NCBI RefSeq assembly: GCF_000485595.1
Contig: NW_014577154.1
Coordinates: 110,424-161,408, forward strand
Length of the DNA: 50,985 nucleotides
DNA from: Priapulus caudatus
Taxonomy: Eukaryota; Priapulida; Priapulimorpha; Priapulimorphida; Priapulidae
Direction: 5' to 3'
Below, in pieces: positions 50,271 to 50,985 of the stretch (the stretch's first letter is position 1; every line of letters begins with the position of its first letter). The translations under genes were made by a program, and so were the position numbers. The notes under the pieces were generated by a model. That model had not been told where the DNA came from. It ran no database searches and saw only the letters and a list, made by a program, of their open reading frames with translations.

Positions 50271-50985
50271 GAGCCTAACCATACTGTCTCACCATGTGAT
50301 GTCAGTCAAACCTGTACAGTGGTCACTCCGGGGAAATGCCAAAAGTATCATTTATAGACAGGTGTCTGACCGCTCTATGGTGGTGGTTTTACTGTAAAAC
50401 TGCTAATTAAAGGGACAGTAGCCTCTAGGATTTTACTGCATACAACTGTACTTACTGTATAACAATACCTAATTTAATTGTTATCATTAATTACACATCA
50501 ACGGCTAAACGGAAATTTGGAACGGCGCCATGCACACCCGCGACCGTGCTGGCCACCCCGAAAAAGTTCGTAGTTTGGCATTTTATTTTGGGCAACAGGT
50601 AACAGACCGAGGGGCTTTAATAAAAGTGCAATTATTATTTATACCTAAATGGCTTCTTTAACGCGATAACGACTATTCATTTTAGGGCAAATTTATCTTA
50701 ATTATAACTGAAACTATATGTCGTTTATAAGATATTACAATCCTTTGCTTTTAAATGAATAAATCAGAAACACCTCGGTCTGTAGCCTTGGCTGGGAAAG
50801 TGGTTTTGCGCAACTTTATCAGATCGTGCGCTTTGAGTGGCGCCCAACCTGTCGTTGGTAATCAATTAGTTTTAAAACATTTAAAAAAAATATTTCTAAT
50901 GGTGATTGAACCATGAAACTTTTTATGTAGCGTAATTATAACCAAAATTAGCTCAAAATAACCCTAGAACCTAGAGTAAGCTCTC
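50271..50985. other. Right-hand flank, repeat-like, no gene recognised
   Basis: CAGTGGTCACTCC...GGTGTCTGACC...GGTTTTACTGTA near 50317-50397 resembles the DNA at about 16840-16930 in RAD51 intron 7 (CAGTGAAACCACG, AGACACCT), so it is a dispersed repeat. The remainder is AT-rich. Confidence 0.4.

Overview
This is a window of animal nuclear DNA, almost certainly from an invertebrate metazoan. Four protein-coding genes are split by GT-AG introns and give animal-type proteins. Introns and intergenic DNA are full of short inverted-repeat transposons, minisatellites and a decayed Ty3/gypsy element. Two N gaps (23293-23878, 45806-45985) show a scaffolded draft assembly. Several arrays have ragged indels that look like unpolished long-read gap filling. 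Several introns carry minisatellites that begin on the exon end and 5' splice site. I recall this architecture from amphioxus Adh ('mirage' minisatellites), so a cephalochordate is one candidate, but the species cannot be fixed from sequence alone.

Layout. 1-6.9 kb: no gene recognised; microsatellites, two ragged arrays, one MITE. 6.9-11.5 kb (-): complete UBXN1/SAKS1-like gene, 11 coding exons, 358 aa (UBA, C2H2 zinc finger, coiled coil, UBX). 11.5-14.2 kb: transposon-rich spacer with a Harbinger-like relic. 14.2-17.5 kb (+): complete RAD51, 9 coding exons, 340 aa. 17.5-18.8 kb: convergent 3' ends. 18.8-30.4 kb (-): complete POLA2 (DNA polymerase alpha subunit B), 15 exons, 602 aa. 30.4-30.8 kb: 431-bp divergent promoter with an E2F-type site. 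30.8-48.6 kb (+): fatty-acid amide hydrolase (FAAH), 15 exons, with an 8-kb first intron holding the Ty3/gypsy ruin. 48.6-51 kb: FAAH 3' region and repeats.

I assembled exon models by hand from splice sites, phase continuity and family similarity. UBXN1 (1077 nt), RAD51 (1023 nt) and POLA2 (1809 nt) each sum to an exact multiple of three with every junction in phase. FAAH is in phase except exon 7, which carries the serine-nucleophile region and is scrambled by small indels next to a minisatellite. RAD51 (recombination) and POLA2 (replication priming) are tail to tail; no functional operon is implied.

Most notable: four introns (POLA2 introns 8, 9 and 14; FAAH intron 7) contain arrays that start at the upstream exon end. 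In the three POLA2 arrays the exon tail plus its GT donor is copied repeatedly downstream. Also notable are three unrelated inverted-repeat elements with CCCTAA telomere-type cores, several hAT-type MITEs with 8-bp target duplications (one only 57 bp long), and nested LTR insertions.
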